Assembly (NCBI GenBank): GCA_010279815.1 | Contig: QEOQ01000180.1 | Location: forward strand, 1,523,214-1,587,213 | DNA: 64,000 nucleotides | DNA from: Brachionus plicatilis | Taxonomy: Eukaryota; Rotifera; Eurotatoria; Ploima; Brachionidae | Direction: 5' to 3' | Part shown: positions 1 through 11,278 of the stretch, in pieces | Position numbering within the stretch: the first letter of the stretch is position 1 | Layout of the letters: the number at the start of each line of letters is the position of its first letter | Made by a program: the position numbers and the translations under genes | Notes under the pieces: model-generated | Databases searched by the model: none | The model's input: the letters and a program-made list of their open reading frames with translations, nothing else | Told to the model about the DNA's origin: nothing

Positions 1-173
1 TCTAATATAGCAAAATATTTTTTACAATGTTAAATTTTTTTTATAAAAAGTGAATTTTAATCGTTTATCTTTTAAAATGATGTTAAATATTTAAAAAATT
101 AAAATTGACTCCGAGGGAATTTATTATAAATAGTACGTTTAAGGTTTATGTGTTATAGCATAAAAATTTACAG

Positions 174-309
174 TTACAGAAATTTTCTATTTTTTTCTGA
201 AAAAAAAACAGAATCTTCATATCAAAATGATTTACATGAAAATTATGGCTTTAATACAAAATTATTTGACGGCTTTGAATTGGATTTATTAGATGAATAT
301 GTAAAATAA
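174..309 (+). CDS. Possible terminal exon of an upstream gene (partial)
   Basis: An open frame follows an acceptor-like TTACAG at 171-179 and ends at TAA 307-309. It encodes an acidic tail of about 43 residues ending FELDLLDEYVK. Its mixed residue composition is unlike the surrounding AT-rich noise, so it may be the last exon of a gene that starts before the window. No family was recognised. The exact start (174 or 180) depends on which AG is used. Confidence 0.3.
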
Positions 310-1523
310 AAAACTCAAGGCTTCTAAAAATTTTTGAAAATATTTTAACACATTAAATAAGCTGTCTTTTTTAATAATTATTCATAGCTAAGGATAATTT
401 CAGCTAGTTTAACAGAAGGTCTTGATTATAAAAAATTATCTAATTATTCTTCTTTTTGATGCATTGGAACCTTCTTATAATTAATATATCAATTCAATTT
501 AATAATTTTTTTCTAATATATTGTAATATTAACCTATAAATACTGCTTGTATTTCATGAACACCTCAATATCCTGAAGATAATTCAGTTTATATTTATTG
601 TAAAATCTTATATGACGACAGCTTTGTTTCTTTCGATGATACTGTTTGGCTGATGTTCATACCACCTGTAAGTCGCTTCCAAATTCAAATGCTTGAAAAG
701 CTTCCAGTTTAAAAAGTAAATATCTAACTACTCGATTATGCCTATCAAAATATTGCTTTTTTCTTCCAAAACGAAGTTTTTTAAATCAAAAAAATGATTC
801 TCTAAAAAGATTTCATATAAAATTTCTGTTAATTCTGTTCTGTAAGTTAGTTTTCATCGACAAGTATTTTTAGAAACTTTAGTATATTAAATAAATTAAG
901 CCTTACTTCGATATAGACTTCGTTCAATTTTTCAACATTTAAAATAATAACTTTCAATATCACATTTTTGTCATTTTTGATTTGAAATTAAAAATTCGGA
1001 TACAGAAATAATATTTAAAATTTTGATACCATCTTTAAAATAAAAAATTGATCTATTTTTTAAAAAATTTTTTAAGTTAAGAATTCTTTAATAATTGAAT
1101 AAATCGAGTGATATTAAGTCTGAGCAATGCGAAAACACAAGCCTATGGCTAAAATTGGAGTTGATTTATTTAACTTACTAAATAATTAACTTTTTTTGAA
1201 TCTTTTTATTTTAATTTTATTATTTCTTCTGAATTTAATTAGTGATTAGTAGTAATAGTAATCTAAGTTTTAAAAAAATATATTCAAAGTATGGGGTTAA
1301 TTTTTAAAAGTTGATATTCTAAAATTTTAATCATATCGTCGAATAACCCTAAGAAACAATGCTTTATAGTTTGTAGTTGTTTTATAGTTTTTCATCAATG
1401 ATTTATCTCTAGGATACCATCAATCATCTATCAATTTAATTTGAAATTGAAAATTCAATTAATTCAAGGGTACCTCATGAGATAATAGTTTAGATGTGAT
1501 GGTCCGACAACTGTTATGATGTC
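310..1523. other. Intergenic stretch with one exon-like segment
   Basis: Mostly low-complexity AT-rich sequence. The only coding-looking piece is listed separately at 579-711. I see no RNA gene or repeat here. Confidence 0.5.
579..711 (+). CDS. Exon-like segment of unknown gene
   Basis: After an AG at 577-578 the frame reads about 43 residues (DNSVYIYCKILYDD..., then SFDDTVWLMFIPP) and stops at TAA 709-711. A canonical GTAAGT donor sits at 668-673, directly after the IPP codons, so the exon could instead end at 667. Residue composition is protein-like. No partner exons were found on this strand, so it may be a fragment or pseudogene. It is not recognised. Confidence 0.22.
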
Positions 1524-2525
1524 ATGTCACCTAAAGAAGAATATTTAATCACCGTATTAAATAATTTTTTAACTAAAATCAAACACTTGATAGAACCCGA
1601 AACAAAATTAAAATATTTGACCGACCAGAACCCGTTTTATCCATTCACTCAGTCTAACTCGTATCAATTCGTCCTCAACTACAAACTCGGAACCAAAAGC
1701 TTTATAAATTTCCTCTTTGCTTTTTCTAGCTTTATCATTTTTCTATTTACGATAGATAATATTATTTATTCCAATTCAAATTTTTATTTTCTCTTTTGGT
1801 CAGGTGCCGTCGTGGCCTTAATATTCACAATTTATTTTTTTCTACGATTTATAATATTTTTTCAAAACCGAACTTTGATAATCGACGCTTTAAGGCGGAA
1901 ATATTCATTTTATATTGTCGACAATCTCATAATTGAAAACGATTTGCATCAAATTTACATCCGCTTGACCGAAAAAGTAGTTGTTAAAAACCAAACAGTA
2001 TTTTGTCTGATCCTTAATGGAAAGAGCATAGATGAAATAGAAATAAGTTCTTATTGTAAAAATGCGCAATTTCTAAGAAAAATTGGTAAAAAGTTAAGCT
2101 TAAATTTAGGTATTAATTATTTTGACATTTTGGATAAAAGTGAACAACATCAAATTCTTAACTATTGTCAATTTCACAATTTTCCTGATGACATGTGGAA
2201 ACATTTGCTCAGCCAAACTAGAATTGTCATTGAGAAAAACATGTTTTACTGGAAAAAGCTAATGGATACTGAACTTGAGGAAGCGACTAGTTTGAATCAA
2301 AGCGAAAATTTAAATCATTCGTCTGTATCTGATGTGTTTACTGTAGCCAGTTTGGGCTCGGATATTTTTAGTGTTAAAAGTCTTTTGTCTTCTGGTTCAA
2401 AGGTGTACAAAAATTCCAGTTTCTACCAAGCTCAAGAAGCTGTTTTATCATTTAATCAACTTAAAAATCAATTGGACATACTGAGCGAACAGATAAAAGC
2501 CATCCAACATTTAAATAAAGACTAA
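1524..2525 (+). CDS. TMEM249/CATSPER-theta-like two-TM protein
   Basis: A single-exon 333-residue protein. What is seen: an NPFYPFTQ motif at residues 36-43, two hydrophobic segments at about 60-76 and 88-113, a basic patch (LRRK) after the second, an IYIRL strand, and the motif LNLGINYFD. This order (FYPF motif, FVLNY strand, two membrane passes, a strand-rich cytosolic part ending in an NYFD motif) matches what I remember of TMEM249, the CATSPER-theta auxiliary subunit of the sperm CatSper calcium channel. The Ser-rich C-terminal ~80 residues extend past the vertebrate length. The start is the first ATG after an in-frame stop, and no intron is needed. It converges on the protease gene at 2717, leaving 191 bp. 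Family assignment is from remembered motifs and was not searched. Confidence 0.68.
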   Translation: MSPKEEYLITVLNNFLTKIKHLIEPETKLKYLTDQNPFYPFTQSNSYQFVLNYKLGTKSFINFLFAFSSFIIFLFTIDNIIYSNSNFYFLFWSGAVVALIFTIYFFLRFIIFFQNRTLIIDALRRKYSFYIVDNLIIENDLHQIYIRLTEKVVVKNQTVFCLILNGKSIDEIEISSYCKNAQFLRKIGKKLSLNLGINYFDILDKSEQHQILNYCQFHNFPDDMWKHLLSQTRIVIEKNMFYWKKLMDTELEEATSLNQSENLNHSSVSDVFTVASLGSDIFSVKSLLSSGSKVYKNSSFYQAQEAVLSFNQLKNQLDILSEQIKAIQHLNKD

Positions 2526-2716
2526 TAATTAAAAATTTTATTTGGTAAAATTTTATTATTTTAAGAAGATTTGTTTGAAAAAGGCAATAAAAATCTAATA
2601 CTATTTTTTTTTCATTTGATATTTTAACTAAAATCTCGAATGCTTTAAATCCAGTCTAGATAAAAAATGTTTTTCATATAAAGTCTTGAAAAAAAATTAA
2701 AATTTTGATATTTTAT

Positions 2717-5150
2717 TCAAAATTGTACAAACCCTGGTTTAGATCTTCGTCCGCATCCTTCGCCATAAGAAACTAAAAAGATAAAATTCTTAATTAGGAA
2801 AAAAAGAGGGTCTGGTCAATTGTGTGACCAGTTGGTCATACTTTTTACTCAAAAAAATTAGTAAATAAATTTTATGAACAAATTTTCGCAAAGCTAAATG
2901 AAGAAAAAAATTATTTAAAGTAAATGAGCAAAAAAAACTTTTAATTTTTTTGGTAAATAAAATTTAACCATCTAAAAGATAAAAATAAAATTTGTTAAAT
3001 ATGTTATAAAGGCTGTAGATTTATTTTTTAAATTTTGAAATTAAAATATTCCGAATTTGATTATATTCTTAAAAACTGAAAATAAAAACTTAAAATTGAT
3101 TTCAATTATTTGAAAGCTTTGAATCCCATACAAATAATCACCCATCTAATGAGTATTGGACTTTTTTTTTCTCGCAGGATATGTATTATATTCGGGAGAA
3201 TATTTGGATGAGGTGATGTGGCGTCACAGTCAGTGTTGATGGCACAAGAATCAAATAATTTATGAAAAAAGAGGTATCTGGTTATGGATAATAATTTTAA
3301 ATCAACTATACAACAAATATGCTCAAAAAATACTATCTTTGAATTAAACTCAAAAAATAATTTTTTTAATATTTTACTATTAATTTTCGTTTAATTTTAT
3401 GATCAATCTTTTTTTAATACTTGAAGATATAAATAAAAAAAAATTGTTCACAAACTTTAAATTATTTTTTTAAAGTTTTTGAACAAATTTAAAATATTTA
3501 AAAATTTAATGGACAAATGTTCATAGAATTTATTTACTAATTTTTTTTGAATAAAAAGTATGACCAGCTGATCACAAAATTGATTAGCCATAAAAACATT
3601 AGGTAATTTAATTAGACATACCGATTCCAGCACTGATGAACTTAGTCTTATTATTCACTTTATCTCTGTCAAAATAATTTAATTAAATTTCATTTTTGAG
3701 AAAAAAAATTACTTGACAAAAAGTGAGCCCCCTGAATCTCCCTGGCATGTATCTTTTAAGCCGCTAAGATCACCTAAAACAAAAATTTCTTTAATCATAG
3801 AATAAAAATATTTATCTAATTTACCAGCACAAATAAGACTCTTCCAAGTATCTCTGTCATGATAAACAACTTTATTACAAGTAGAACTATGATAAATATT
3901 TATTTTTGAGTTTTGTAGTGATGATGGAATCCGACCATTTTCACTAATTCGTCCCCAACCAAGGATCCAAGCTCGCGTTCCTGGAAGTGGAAAATCCTCA
4001 GACCATTTTTTATCAGGAAGACATGCCTAATACATGTTAAAATATTTTATCACCCAGCTTTATCAATTAAGTTTGGTTACTATTTGTGTGTCTTCATCTA
4101 AATTCACCACTTTGGACAATTTAAGAATAGTCAAATCATTTAAACCTTTATTTTCATCAAAATTTTCATGCTTAAATATTTTTGCCAATCTTTAAAAAAA
4201 CTCATTAGAATAATAAAAAATATACCATTATTATTTTTTCGACAGGAATTGAGTCAACTGTCTCATCTTCTGTCAGAATTTTTGTCCTGTCATGAACTCC
4301 TAGGTAAACTTTGTGCATCGACTCCAGGGTTGGAAAATAACTGTTGGGAACAATTTTGATATTAAGTATGTTGCCTTTATACTCATAATCAAATTCGTTC
4401 AACAAACAATGAGCTGCAGTAAGAACGGCTTATTAAAAAAATTAGAATTAAATAAAATTTTTTGAATAATAAATACTTTTTCTATTTATTAAAGTTCCAC
4501 CACATAAAAAACTTGCTTCCACTGTTATCATCTTTCCTAAACAAGATGAAAAATGTATTTTTTTTTTAATTTAAAATACTTTTAAATGGAACATGAGCTT
4601 TGTAGCTTGTAATAATTAAGGCAGCAGAGGGCCAACTATCAGGTAGTGCTTCTATTCCTCCAACAATTCTCGTATTTGGCCGTTTTTTATGCAAACCACA
4701 TTCTTATTTTTTTTTTAAATTTAACTTTTGTTCACAAAAAAACTAAAAAACCAACCATCACAGTATTTTCTCCCATCACCAGCATATCCGTACGTGCATA
4801 TACAGTCGGCGTAAAAAAATCTATTGATACACTTTGGGGCCTTCGGATGACATTTTGTCAATGAACAAGGTACTTGAATTTAGAGTTTATTAAATTTTTT
4901 TTTTTATTCAAATTTTACCGATAGCCAGCAATAGAAGTAAAATTAGGAAAATTACTGAAATTGAAATTAATAAAAAAACAAAAATTATCTTTCTGTTCTC
5001 GCCAAGTTTATCAATAAAATTCTCTTTGATTAAATTTTTATTAATTAATTGCTTGAATTTTAAGTTTTTTTGGTTTTGAATGCTTTTTGGATCGTTTATT
5101 AATTTATTTTGGTGTATTATAAATACATTATGAATAAGATTGTCCGGCAT
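2717..5150 (-). CDS. Type II transmembrane trypsin-like serine protease
   Basis: Ten exons: 5150-4919, 4872-4756, 4702-4580, 4536-4477, 4428-4226, 4170-4081, 4026-3825, 3773-3713, 3665-3622, 2772-2717. Together they give 1188 nt, 395 residues, in frame throughout with GT-AG introns. Domains: cytosolic tail 1-54; one membrane anchor 55-77; an EGF-like module 80-115 with six cysteines; linker Cys118; activation site R128|IVGG; then a chymotrypsin-fold domain. The catalytic triad is His184 (TAAHC), Asp257 (NDLTIL) and Ser356 (GDSGG). Asp350 occupies the S1 position, predicting cleavage after Arg/Lys. It should act at the cell surface. The last exon gives VSYGEGCGRRSKPGF and then stops, so the usual C-terminal YTRV...DWI helix is missing unless a further exon is spliced from the GT at 2728. 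Eight introns are 43-55 bp; the ninth is 849 bp and holds a repeat element. Confidence 0.9.
2811..3590. mobile_element. MITE-like element with ~75-bp inverted ends, inside protease intron 9
   Basis: The left end (2811-2885) and the reverse complement of the right end (3514-3590) align over about 75 bp with few mismatches. Both contain GACCAGTTGGTCATAC-type sequence followed by TTAGTAAATAAATT. About 630 bp lie between the arms, with no transposase reading frame. The whole unit lies within the 849-bp intron separating the Ile-encoding and VSYGEG-encoding protease exons. This looks like a non-autonomous DNA transposon; superfamily and target-site duplication were not resolved. Confidence 0.75.
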
Positions 5151-6614
5151 TTTAAAATTCGTGTATTCACTAAATAAATTTTAATACAATTTTTTTCTAA
5201 GCTGACCCAAATCGACCTAAGTACAGATGTATTGAAAATTTGAAATATAGTCTTAAGAAAACTTTTGTGAGAAATGTACACAATTTATATTTTTACAAAA
5301 AATTCAAAATATTTTTGGTTGTAAAAGTGCGCATGGTTAAAATAGTTAAGTGAAAAAATTTGTTTGAACAAATCATCTTGAATCTAAAAAAATATCCATT
5401 TCGTTTTAAATAAATATTTAAAATTGAAAATTTTAAATGTCAAACAACACAAAAGAATAAAAAAATATTTAAGATGCTATTTTCTAATCAGTTGAACATG
5501 ATTGTCAAAGTGAGTTCTAATGAATGTGCTTTTTTTCAAACTAAAACATCTTTATCACTTTTTGACGAATTCTGAAGATATTAATTTTAAAAAATTAGAT
5601 AAATTTCCTTAAGAATAATGATAAGATTCCATCGAGCACTCAAGATATTAGTTTAAAAAAATTTACAGCTGTCTATTTAAAAAAATGGAATTATTTAGTC
5701 AACAAAAAATAAAGTTTTGATAAATCATTTATTAAAGTTTAAATGATAGTGCTGGAAAAATAGCAAAGATTCAGTTGATGGTAGTCAATTTGGTCTGAAT
5801 TTCGCATAAATGCATAGAATCAAAAAATTCTGGTTTCTTTTTTGTTCAATTTAAAAGAAAAATTTATTAGCAAGTCGAAAATAACTCAAATATAAGTAAA
5901 TATTGAAAATGTTCACTAATTATTTTTAAAATGTTGTCCTCATTCATGTCACCAATTGTTTACGTCATGCATTCTTTTAAATAATATAATTAAAAGCAAT
6001 TACATCCATAATAATAATTAAAATTTTCTAAAATATTTACTTCTATTATTATTACATAACTTTGTCATTCAATTCGTTTATAAATTCATCTATTTCATTT
6101 AATTGATTTTTAAAATTCTTAATCAATTTTAAATATTTTAGTACCATTTAATAATTATTAGAAGATATCAACAGAAACAAAATATTAAAAAATTACCTAA
6201 CCTCTTTTAAGGGTTGTAAGCTCTTCTTTTCCTCAAACAAATTTTGATACTCACCAAATATGAAAATTTAATTCATCTTAAAATTTAATTTCGCAATATG
6301 TCATAAAATTTGAAATATGTGTTTATTAAAAAAATTGAGTAATTACATTTCTAGTTTTAAAATAAAAATCATACTCAAAAATTTACAATTTATTTAAAAA
6401 AAAAAGAATTTTTAAATTCGAAATAAAATTTATAACTTTTTGTTTCTTGTTTTTTAGATTAGAGTTCGATATGAAATATATTTTGATCAATTTTAATCGT
6501 ATAGCTTCAGATTGACTAGAAGGCCCTTTGTTCGATAGAAAAAAGCAAAAAAAAATTATTAGAGTCGATTCAAATGACATAAAGCATTCAAAAGACCCAA
6601 AGTACAGCTTTAGA
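5151..6614. other. Intergenic, no gene seen
   Basis: AT-rich sequence between the start of the protease (minus strand) and the first PRL copy (plus strand). It should hold both promoters because the genes diverge, but no specific element can be named. Confidence 0.5.
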
Positions 6615-6660
6615 TCGATTAAATTTAAATTCAAACTATTTGAAAACAAATTAAACTAAT
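6615..6660 (+). repeat. Leader block shared with second PRL copy
   Basis: These 46 nt match 16281-16326 at all but about four positions, including the run AACTATTTGAAAACAAAT. The block lies 56 nt upstream of the ATG here and 108 nt upstream in the other copy. It is therefore part of the duplicated 5' untranslated or promoter region. Confidence 0.8.
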
Positions 6661-6716
6661 TTAAATCACGAATTTCTGATTTTTAATTTTCGTGGAAGAA
6701 AAAAGTATTTAAAAAA

Positions 6717-7327
6717 ATGCAATTAAATCGCTATCGAAAAAAAGAAAATATGGACATTAAGTACCAGAACATGAGGTTCTCAATTGGAGAAGGACCAAAT
6801 TACCAAAATTTTGAAAAATATATAGAAGTAAAATTAATCCATTAATTTTATTAATAATCAATTATCTCAATTTATTAAAGGATCTAATTAAATTAAATGC
6901 TAATGTTAGAGTATGTGAACCAACTTACAGCAGAGAAAAATTGGAACCAGATAATATTAAATTTATTGTAATAGATTTTTCGACAAAATTAATTTACCAA
7001 AAGATTTATTATTTAAAATTTTAGGATGCCAAATTCGAAATTGGACAAAGTCCCACACCTGAATTACGTGAAAAATTGTTTAATTTATTAAAGGAGCAAT
7101 TTAGACAAAATCCAAATACATGTGTATCAATTCATAGCGTTAGTGGACTGAGTCGCACGCCTTCAATGGTTGCCATGGCCTTAATGGAATTGGGAATGAG
7201 TTATGAAGAGGTTTTGGACCTAATTAGGTCTAAACGAGCTGATGCTCTTAGTTTACAAGAGCTTAAATTTCGCTCTGTCAAGAAAAGTCGTCGAAAAATT
7301 CAAAAAAATTTATGTGCTATTATGTAA
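6717..7327 (+). CDS. PRL-type (PTP4A) pseudophosphatase, tandem paralogue
   Basis: Three exons, 6717-6827, 6881-6967 and 7025-7327, give 166 residues. Both introns are at the same places and phase as in the copy at 16435. Domain order is that of PRL phosphatases: MRF near the N-terminus, VRVCEPTY, then the P-loop region and a basic tail ending in CAIM, a CAAX prenylation box. The catalytic signature is altered: HCVAGLGR in the sister copy is HSVSGLSR here, replacing the nucleophilic Cys with Ser. The general-acid loop reads FEIG instead of FEDG, losing the Asp. Two codons are also missing from a core strand before RVCE, and KRRGAL is KRADAL. The frame remains fully open and splice sites are intact, so it may be expressed as a catalytically dead, membrane-targeted protein. 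It could also be an early pseudogene. Confidence 0.85.
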
Positions 7328-7866
7328 CAAGACGATAAACAAAGTTTTTTTTCCAGTTTTCAGCAAATTTTAGCTTATTTTATTTAGAAAAGAATATTAT
7401 AATTTTTTGGTATTTTCAATAATTTCAAGAAAATTTTTTTTTAAATTAAAATGTATATATTTTATATTGTGAGTAAAGCCTCAGACATTATTTTAATACG
7501 TTTTAGTTTCTTTAGAATTACGATTAGTTAACAAAATTTTTTATTAAAAAAATTTATCAACAAGTTTGCCAAAATTTTTATAAATAACTCATACAAACTA
7601 AATATATTTTTTTGCTTGTAAAATAAAATTTTTTCTAAATATTGATTATGAATGTACACTTTAAACTTGATATTTTTTAAACTTAATTGATAAAAGTACC
7701 AAGTTTAAAAGAAAAATGAAAATAGCAATTCCAGCAAAGTTTTCTTATTGTAAAAATTGATCTCATCTAAAAGCAACATGGAATCTTTTACGAAACATTA
7801 ACAACTTTTTTTTTTTTAAATTCTGCTTTATCGACAAAACAAACTGCTTTTGATAATAAAATAATC

Positions 7867-7918
7867 AAATTTTGTACAGAATTTTGTGAAATCATTTTTA
7901 AAATTCTGCACAAAATTT
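7867..7918. repeat. Short inverted repeat (stem-loop)
   Basis: A 19-nt arm, AAATTTTGTACAGAATTTT (7867-7885), pairs with 7900-7918 with one mismatch across a 14-nt loop. It is 540 bp beyond the PRL pseudophosphatase stop, so a role in its 3' end is possible but unproven. Confidence 0.6.
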
Positions 7919-8561
7919 CAATTTATAATTAAAGTTAAACCTAGTTTTGAGTTTGTAGCCAAACTCTGTTAGTTGAATGAATTAATTTTTTGAGGAACTC
8001 GAATCCGATTTAAATAATTCATGTTTTTTAATTAAAAGCAAAAAAAATCGCTTTTTATTTATAATTTAAAATTTTTTTATAAAAAAGTACAAAACTATTT
8101 ATAAAAAATGAAAAGAAAAATATTAAAAAGATATATAATTATTCAATATGGTTTTCCAGAATTTTTTTTTAATTATTGATAAAATTACTAAAGAAAAACA
8201 ATTTTTTACTTTAAAAAGTTTTATCTTTAGTTTTAATTCATTTCGCTTAAACTTTTCTATCTTGAAAATTTGTGAACATTATTTCAAAAGACTTTCTCAA
8301 AATTTAATTTCAAATCTCAAATTTTTTGGCAATTTTTAAAGTTTAATTATCCATTAGAAAAAATTAAAAACATTTTTAGTAAACCAAATATGAATAAAAA
8401 AAAGACTCGTATTTAGGTTTATCAAATAAATTTTAAAAAGTCTAAAAGCCTAAAAGTCTAAAAATTAATTTTAACTTTTCGAAAATTCAATAAGTTGACA
8501 TGTGAGAAAGAGTTGTATGATCTGCTAAAATTTTTAAAAAAAATCTGATATTCTCTCTCTT

Positions 8562-8620
8562 CAGTCGACTCGCATTAATTCGTACTTTTTGGGGGTACTT
8601 TTTTCAGTTCGGATTAGCAT
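8562..8620. mobile_element. Pogo/Tigger-like terminal repeat fragment
   Basis: The segment begins CAGTCGACTCGCATTAATTC and continues through a GGGGGTAC core to TTCGGATTAGCA. This pattern (CAGTCGA start, then two opposed half-sites of the TTAATTCG / CGGATTA kind) resembles termini of pogo/Tigger-type Tc1-mariner elements. No matching opposite end was found nearby, so it is treated as a solo relic. Confidence 0.45.
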
Positions 8621-9846
8621 TATTTGATCAATAAAATAGTTTGAATTCTTGGTAGAAAATTAAAATAAAATAATAAAATCATAATTTAAGTAATTTTTAC
8701 GAAAAAAAAAAATAAAATAGAAATTTTTTAATGTTAAAATTATGTTTTGAAAAAATCTACATACATTTTTGGGTAAATTTATCTAATTTGGCTTTATTCA
8801 ATCGATTTTCAAGCTTATCTAGCAGACAATATTAGATTCGTCATAACCTGAACAATTTTGTTGATAACTTTTATCATTTAAAATGACGATAGGGCTAGGC
8901 AGATCAATTTATATTTTGTAGTCAATTTTGTATTATTTTTAACTTTAAGATGTGTTTTTAATCTAAATTTTTATTTTTATTTACTCTTTTTTTTATTGTC
9001 TATGTGACTGGAAGAATTAACAAATGAAAATATAAAATATTTATCAAATGAAATAAATATGCTTTTTGTGTTAACTTTGATCAAAATAATTGAAAAATAT
9101 ATGTTCTCAGTTATTTGTTCAAAATTTGTAAAATATTCAACATTACATACGTGCTTTTATAAGATTATTTAAAAAAAAATTGTTTCCGATTATCAAAATT
9201 AACCTTTCATTTTGGTTTGAATTAATAACTTATTTTAATGTATTTAGTATTTTAATCAAATTCGGTAAATCAACATTCCTATTAAAGTGAGACGCCTGTA
9301 TTCAAAACCATAAAAAATGTAAAATTGTTCGCGACGTTCTTGTTCTTTGAATTGTTTCAACCGAACGGATTTCAATTTCAAAAAGAGATAATTCAAGTTA
9401 CTTAATCTTTTCTCTCAAAAATAGCGACTTCAATTAAATTAATTGCTTTAATAAAATAAAACAAAAATTGCTTTTTATTCAGCATTAAGAACACCTTTAA
9501 TTGTTTATGCTCATTATAAATTTTTTATAAAAAAATATAATTATATTGAATATTTATAATTTCATCGAAATTAAAAGGTATTTTTTAACATTATTTAAAC
9601 GAAGAATAAACAATAACATTAATTTAATTTTTATAAAATTTTGTAAAATTTTTTCTAATTTTGATGTAAATTTCAGAAATTTAATTTTTTATTAATATTA
9701 TAATTTTTATGTGTATTTTTTTATTAATAAATGGGCTCAATCATCCCATTACGGGTTTTGACCTTAGGTCTCTTTGATTGAGTTGAAATATTATTAATAA
9801 TTATTTAAAATTGATTTTTTGTGGAACTCAAATCCAATTCCAATTA

Positions 9847-10662
9847 CAGTCCAACTCGGTTAATCCGAACTGACCGGTTCCCCAAAATCATTGTACGGAT
9901 TAAGTTTTCCGATTTAACCCGTAAACCGGAATTAAAAATGGCGTGTGCTAATTCAGTAACTAAAATTACTGATTTTTTACCAATTTTACTAGATGAATAT
10001 AAAAATGACTAACATTTCATAAAATTACTTAGTTAATTTAAAAATGTGAATTTATTTTAAAAATCAAGTTTGATGCTAGTTTTTTCAATAGTTAATTAAA
10101 TTTTAAAAAAAAATCTAATTGTACAATACATCCTTCTGTGGCTTAAAAAGATGCTCAAAATCGAGTTAAATGTCTATCTGCTGATTTTTAGTTTTTTTAA
10201 AGTATAATTATGTTTAATTTATAATTTTAATACGATTTAGAAAAATTAATAAGAATAATGTCAGTTATGCAAATTTAGGAAAAAATTTTTTTTAGTAATT
10301 TTAGAAAAAAAATAATAAATCGCCATTAAAAATATTAGTGTTTTTTCCGAATTAGGAAATTTATTTCGAAATTATGTCAAATCATTAAATATAAAATTAC
10401 TAAAATTAATTTAAAGTAAAAAAATTGTATAATGAAGTCTGTATATTTTTTGATACTTCTAATTTCTTTTTCAATTGAATTAAAATTATTAAAAAAAAGT
10501 GACATCTGCAAATGTCAGTTTTGCCTATAAATAAATTCTGAAAGCAAGCTTTAGCTCCTTCTAGAGTTATTACAGGCTCGATCTCAGTGTCTTCATCTTC
10601 AGCTATATACTTATACCTATCTGTATCGATATCGAAGAATCCTGAACAATCCCCAAGCCATA
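9847..10662 (-). mobile_element. Degenerate pogo/Tigger-like element (end plus transposase tail)
   Basis: A terminal-repeat-like segment starts at 9847 (CAGTCCAACTCGGTTAATCC, then CGGATTAAG and CCGATTTAACCCG up to about 9924). About 580 bp inward, the minus strand at 10662-10500 has an open stretch reading WLGDCSGFFDIDTDRYKY and later EPVITLEGAKACFQNLF. Acidic residues followed by a PxxTLEEAL...L..FF helix are typical of the C-terminus of Tigger/Jerky-type transposases, and the orientation is right for the end at 9847. The other end and the DDE core were not found. This is an old relic and the assignment is tentative. Confidence 0.38.
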
Positions 10663-11222
10663 AAAAAGGTTTTTTTAAAGGGTTTTTAAAACATAATATC
10701 GTTTATGGCAAGTCATAAGTATCAAAGTTCCATAATATTAATTTTTTTCTATGAAATCAAGTAGTTCTAGTCAGACTTGTGACTTCATTTATTCATTAAT
10801 TTATTAAAATAATTTAAAAATTTAATTTTCTTAGGGCCTTTTAGGTGCTACTTTACAAAATTTGAACGTAAATCATTATTTTGTGAAGATTAATTGAATT
10901 CTTTAAAAAGTTTAAATATTTTATTAAGAAATATTAGAAAATTTTTTTAATTTGTCTCAATAAATAAATATTTATTTAATTTTAAATTTTAATTGTAAAA
11001 ATTATTATTTAAAGAAACTAAGACAAAAAAAGAATTAAGTAAAACAGCTCACGCAAAACAGAAAATACTTTAATTTTTCCTTGTATTTTTGAGTTAAGTG
11101 TTGCCAGAATCTGATGTAACTTTTCGGTAGATTTACGACTTAATCTGAACCAATTATTTGTTGAAATATTTAATAATTTTTCTTATAACTATGTTAATTG
11201 AAAATTTTGTTAGTTGTTTCAG

Positions 11223-11278
11223 GAGGAGTAAATGAGTAGTGCAACCCAATCGGATCAAGCTTCAATGAAGCAATGGCA
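11223..11278 (+). CDS. Possible orphan first coding exon
   Basis: Between a good acceptor (GTTGTTTCAG, ending at 11222) and a good donor (GTAAAT at 11279) lies an exon-like 56 nt. ATG at 11232 opens MSSATQSDQASMKQW. This looks like a short N-terminal coding exon with a spliced 5' leader. One phase-compatible follower at about 12691 would add ITQAVWNRIKSFV before a stop. No conserved domain is recognisable, and the rest of the gene could not be traced. Confidence 0.25.

Noticed and set aside
6383..6649. 88-codon minus-strand frame upstream of the first PRL
   Set aside because: Product dominated by L, F, N, K and I, typical of chance in AT-rich DNA, and it overlaps the PRL leader block.
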